Translations under genes and position numbers: made by a program
Shown: positions 59,266-64,000 of the stretch, piece by piece
How the letters are laid out: every line of letters starts with the position of its first letter
Position numbering within the stretch: position 1 is the stretch's first letter
Notes under the pieces: generated by a model
Told to the model about the DNA's origin: nothing
What the model saw: only the letters and a program-made list of their open reading frames with translations
Database searches by the model: none
Source of the DNA: Quillaja saponaria
Taxonomy: Eukaryota > Streptophyta > Magnoliopsida > Fabales > Quillajaceae
Direction: 5' to 3'
DNA length: 64,000 nucleotides
Assembly (NCBI GenBank): GCA_029379385.1
Contig: CM055611.1
Coordinates: forward strand, 1,860,001-1,924,000

Positions 59266-62200
59266 CGCTTTCTAAGTACGTATCCTTGGAGCCAGTTTAG
59301 CAAGGAACACGTAGACCAGTTAACACCCAACACAGTAAGGCAGACAATTTCTGTTATAACAAAGAGAGTATGATGCAGTGGTTGACAGCTCCGCCCTGCA
59401 TGCATAGAGGATGAGGAAGATGATTAATAGGATGTTTGGATGTAATTTTTCTCCTTTTTGAAGTGTAAAGCTTATTTTGTTTCTGTATTGATTCTTGGAA
59501 GTAAATATGTATTATTTATGTGATTTTAAGTTGTTTAATATGAGTGAATTGATAAATGTTGCCTGTTGTTGATTTGAAAGTTTGTTGTATATATTATAGA
59601 AATTGTCTTGTAAATTAGCATGCTTGAATGTAAAAAATAGGAAACTGATTAAATAAAACAAATATTTCAAAACTGAGCAAAAATAGGGAAACTGATTAAA
59701 TAAAGCAAATCTTTATGAGGGAACATTGATAATAGAAATTGCCTAACTTGAAGATACTTAGCGACGAATTTGCTACACAATACGTACAACTAGCAATAAA
59801 CTAACAATGACAATGGCATTGCTAAATTATGTATAAAAATATTTATATGAATCCAAAGGTGATGATATAATTCCGCTGCTATATATTTTGCAACGGAAAC
59901 GATATAAATTTTTAATCTATCATTACATAACAAACAAGAAATATATAACGACGAAAAATTCTTGTCCCAATTTATAAATCTGTCTTTAATTAGAGGCTTA
60001 GTTACACAAAACTCCTTTTATTTTTAAAAGTGTATATTTTTTCAGTGTTTCTGTTACTAGTAAAGTTGTTCTCATTATATATATACACATAAAGTGGAAG
60101 AAACATTTGTAACTATTTGAAACTTTGATTTGTAGCTAGGACAACAAATTATATGATTGGCTTTAAGAAGAAAGGAAAAAAATGCAATTTGGTTTTTTTG
60201 GAAAAATCTAAGATTCTCAACCAATAGAACTCAAACAAGCATTGAAGCTGTCTACAAGACTAGAATCCATGACTGTCATATAAATATATTAGTGCACCAT
60301 ATTGAAAGGTACAAGTTCATTTTGTCCATGAGTATACATAAGCATGCCAGAGATGATCAGAGCCAGTATTAGTGACAGGCATAAGTCAAAGGTACTGTGT
60401 CTATGTTCATGCATCTGGCCGGAGTGATGACCCGTTGACGATATTATTATAACGTAAGGTACTGGGCCAACCCACCAAGCCAGTGGCCGGCCACCACCAA
60501 TATATCAAAAGTCTTCCTCATATTATTGTATTTGTAAACCTATTCATTAGCAAACAAAGCAGTATTCACTTATATATTTTCTTAACCTATTGAACTTCAA
60601 TGTTTAAATAGGTTGCTCTCTAGATATATTTAATATTTGAGTGTAGGATGCAACTTAATTCACAATTTCTATTAGATATATTATATCTAGCTTACATCAA
60701 GAATACTTAAAAAAAAGAAAAAAAATTAAAGTAAAACAACAGCATTTAAGTTAGAGATAGATTAGGTAAGGACTACAATCGATATGTCACTAAATTGGAA
60801 TTGACAAATTTCAATCTTAATCTATTCTTAAATTACAGAACGATAATTCTATTTCTAATATGTCATTAAATAACGGACAAAATAAAGATACTGATTGATC
60901 TCTTATTTCTTGGTAATTGACGATGAAATTAAGTGAGAATAAATTTAGTCATTCCCTAATGTGTTATTAATTAATTAACGTTTTTTTTTCTTGTAGTATT
61001 AATTGAACATATCACATATCACATGATCTAGTCAATATATCAACATTATATACTAATCCTACATTTATAATTGGAATATCCCCACCTTTTTGGATCATCA
61101 AGCATTTTTTGGAAAGCAAACAATGATTTAAGAAGAAAAGTATATATGTTGTCTGTATATGATCCTTTTATGTCTTCTCATGATCAACTTGGAGGGATCT
61201 ACAAGAAAGAGGAGGTTCCATTATTTAGATTTGTTTGGAGTGGATTAGAGGAAGGGAGACAAAAGAATATGGGCATCTTAAAAAAAAAAAAAAAAAAAAA
61301 AAAATTGTATTGTATGCTTGTGTGCTTAATTAGCTTTTTGACAAGGTGCTATAAATAAAAACGTCCACCAAACGTGGTCTTGGCGGTTTCTTTCTTTTTG
61401 TAATAACAACTTAATAATTGGGATGCTAATCATTATTTGTCAGGTGCATGAATGTAATAATTCATCCAACGAGTTTAAAAATGCCAATATGCATATTTAG
61501 CTAATATGTTGCTCTTTGATACTATTTCTTTAGAGATTTAATTAAGTATTATAATTTTATAATCCTTTAATTTGTAATAGCTTGCTTTATCAAAAGAATT
61601 AGAGATGATCACCGGGTATAGCTATCAATTAAGTTAAATAAGATTTGAAAGTTAAATCTCAATCCTCGTCAAGTCTTAATATTCACAGATATATTGTTCA
61701 TCTTATCACATATATAATGAGAAGTATATGAAAGCAATTTAACGGATAGGTGTATTTCCAGTTAAAAATTTGAAAAATATGTAGTGAGCACCTTTATAAG
61801 AAAAATATTTTAATACTAACAATATCGATCTTATTTATTGTTAAATGTAAAACGAGAATAACATTATCTAGAATAATTTTGCTGATTTTTTTCTTCAAGA
61901 ATAACATTATCTTCAAGAATATCATTGTAAATCAATCAAGAATAACATTAATGTCTTATTTCTATGGCCATGTTTTTTTCTTCAAGAATAACATTGTTAT
62001 ATAAAAAGCTACTAGCTATCATATTAATAGTAATATATCGTGACATGTAATGTCAGTAATGTTACCAAAAAGCTAATCGCTAATATGTTCCAAAAAAATA
62101 AAAATAAAAATAAAAAATCATATAATTTCTGAGTTTGTACTAACCTGTATCTTCATTGACAAGGAAGAAGGTATTTTTATTAAGGAAATTTACTATATAT

Positions 62201-64000
62201 ATATATATATATATATCAAATTGATAGGGAAATTATAACAAATATATAAATTATTTCACAAATAATGGATAATGAATTTAGATAAATATAATTTGTGAAA
62301 GAACACATTTTTAATTAGCTTGGTGGAGAAAACATAATTTAGCAGCTGTATGCATCTATATTCTTCTACAATCATTGAAACAATAAATTTATGTAATGGT
62401 CTAGCTAGCTAGCTACTGATGGGAATACATGAAAGATACAAATTATATCTATCTTATTATTATTTATTATATTATATATAAGGCTGGCATAATTTAATTT
62501 ATTTTCCAAGCCTATTATTAATTTTGTGTTTCTTAGGTGGTATGTCATCTTTTTTTTTTTTTTTTTTGGTACAACATCTTTTTCTATTGTATATTCATGC
62601 ATGCTATAATTTGTTCTGTGTAGCTTGCCATAGTTATAATTAGTTAGGTTCAATGGCTTGGAATTTTTATATGAAAAGTAAATAATGAACAACTCATTTT
62701 GGTGCAGACAGCTAGACAAGAAAACACATCCCATGGTGATCTCCCACTTGCTAGGGCCCAAGGTATCACCATAGGTATATATGGACACATCTTTTCATCT
62801 GTTTCCTTGAACATAATTAAGCAAATGATGCAATGCAATTCTAAATTAGAATCATTTTAAATAAAAACTTAATTTGTAAGGTGACATCTCGTATTAAATG
62901 AGATTTTGATAATGCATTTCAATCCTTCATAGATTGTTTTAGTATTTTACACAGAATAGTTCTCATCTATAACTTCATTCTGCAATTTCCACACACGACC
63001 AAAATATATATATATATATATATCAAACTCTTCAATCATTTTCCTATACATCAAGTTGGCAAAGTTTCATGATCACGAGCAAGTTGGCCACGTCTTTCAA
63101 ACCCTATCTGCCTTTCAGATTCAAGCAGGCAGTATGGAAACTAGGTATGAATATAAAGATAGCTATATAGCTCAGAAACAAAATGGGCCATCATATTTAA
63201 ATTATTCCTTAGTTTTTTATTTTTATGATGAAGATCTAGTTGCCTAGCTAGCTAGCACTTTTTTCCTCACAGGATGTACAAGTTTCTTTCATACATACCT
63301 TGGCTGGTAATGACAAAGTCACGGACACCTTAGACAAATTCAACAAATCCCAGTTAGCTATATAGGAAATGACTCTAGAAAAGTTGAACCCTATAACCAC
63401 TAGTCCAAATTAATAATATTCCACAGTTTCATTGTGTCTGTATTTCCGAAATGACAACTAGGATCATTGCACATCATTAGGATAAGAATTCTTATGATCA
63501 AAAGGAGACAAAATTAAAATGCCTGTTTTTGTCTTTTTCGATCTATGTGTACCTTGTTGATACAAAATTTGTGGTCATTAATCATTAGTGACAGTGATGA
63601 AAAAAAGGTAGAAGGTGAATGTTTATCTGAAACAGGAAAAAAGATGGCGGCTGGTCGTTCATGGTTGGTTTGAAATTGGTTCACTGAATCAGTAATGGTG
63701 TGTGTCATACATGGACGTGTAAAAGTGCATGTACGTGGATTATGGGTTTATATTGACTGATCGGGCCATTTGTGCTTCAAGGATTGACCACTGCAAGGAA
63801 ATGTTATAGTCAAGAAGTTCGAGTCATTACTCGAATTCTCAAGGCAATTATTAAAACGAAGTGAGCCTAAATTCGAATATAAGGTCGTTTTGTAATTCAG
63901 ATAGTTTAGAGTTAAGGTCGAGTTTGAACTCTAAGTATAAGTTTGTTTTAGAGAATATTCAATACAATTCGATTCATTTTCAACCTTAATTATTGCATGT
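59266..64000. other. Terminal gene-free AT-rich region
   Basis: No gene supported. It contains TA microsatellites (about 62195-62216 and 63005-63023), a poly-A run (about 61281-61304), and a perfect 12-base palindrome GTGGCCGGCCAC at about 60482-60493. Short open frames at 61071-61358 and 63056-63247 start with TTG, not ATG, and match no family I know. Confidence 0.5.

Noticed and set aside
61071..61358. 95-codon frame with a poly-lysine stretch
   Set aside because: Starts with TTG, the lysines come from a poly-A run, and nothing matches a known family.
62740..62780. Possible hairpin (ATGGTGAT with ATCACCAT)
   Set aside because: Only an eight-base stem with a 24-base loop; not long enough for a miRNA precursor and no known miRNA sequence present.

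Overview
This window is nuclear DNA from a flowering plant, most likely a eudicot. It is strongly AT-rich, the genes carry GT-AG introns, introns and spacers are long and simple-sequence-rich, and the gene set includes cutin, chloroplast-lipid and BAHD genes. I cannot name the species. No bacterial, organellar or viral locus is visible.

Layout. 1-7.0 kb: three tandem copies of a divergent NRT1/PTR (NPF) transporter, all damaged (a truncated fragment at 1-186, a frameshifted copy at 1135-3020, and a copy with a late frameshift at 5283-6958). 7-16.8 kb: gene-free AT-rich DNA with a MITE-like element (14448-14834) and a ~72-bp tandem repeat (15511-15770). 16.9-19.7 kb: GPAT6-type sn-2 glycerol-3-phosphate acyltransferase/phosphatase (cutin synthesis). 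19.7-23.1 kb: repeat-rich spacer with a nested MITE-like cluster. 23.15-24.58 kb: intronless BTB/POZ (T1-type) protein with a WD40/YVTN-like C-terminal region. 24.6-28.8 kb: no recognisable gene. 28.86-31.50 kb: RPN8, the 26S proteasome MPN subunit (10 exons). 32.1-33.1 kb: decayed LINE remnant. 34.09-40.67 kb: TRM7/FtsJ-type tRNA 2'-O-methyltransferase (11 exons). 41.53-41.90 kb, minus strand: small basic josephin-like-family protein. 42-48 kb: spacer with a tRNA-derived SINE flanked by a 12-bp target-site duplication and a nested tandem repeat. 48.1-53.5 kb: SQD2 sulfoquinovosyltransferase (chloroplast sulfolipid), with a reading-frame problem in its transit peptide. 54.55-55.98 kb, minus strand: intronless BAHD acyltransferase. 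56-64 kb: gene-free DNA with a ~484-bp tandem duplication carrying promoter-like motifs.

Gene order echoes two Arabidopsis neighbourhoods as I recall them: NPF5.5 next to GPAT6 (At2g38100-At2g38110), and acyltransferase-SQD2-josephin-like-FtsJ (At5g01210-At5g01220-At5g01225-At5g01230). This comes from memory, not a search, but it supports the orthology calls.

The genes do not form one pathway. GPAT6 makes 2-monoacylglycerol cutin precursors. SQD2 makes the plastid sulfolipid SQDG. RPN8 and TRM7 are housekeeping genes. The BAHD enzyme probably acylates a specialised metabolite. I found no convincing new multi-gene system. The most interesting items are the SQD2 start-frame lesion, the decaying NPF cluster, the duplicated promoter-like array at 58.3-59.3 kb, and the clean SINE insertion.
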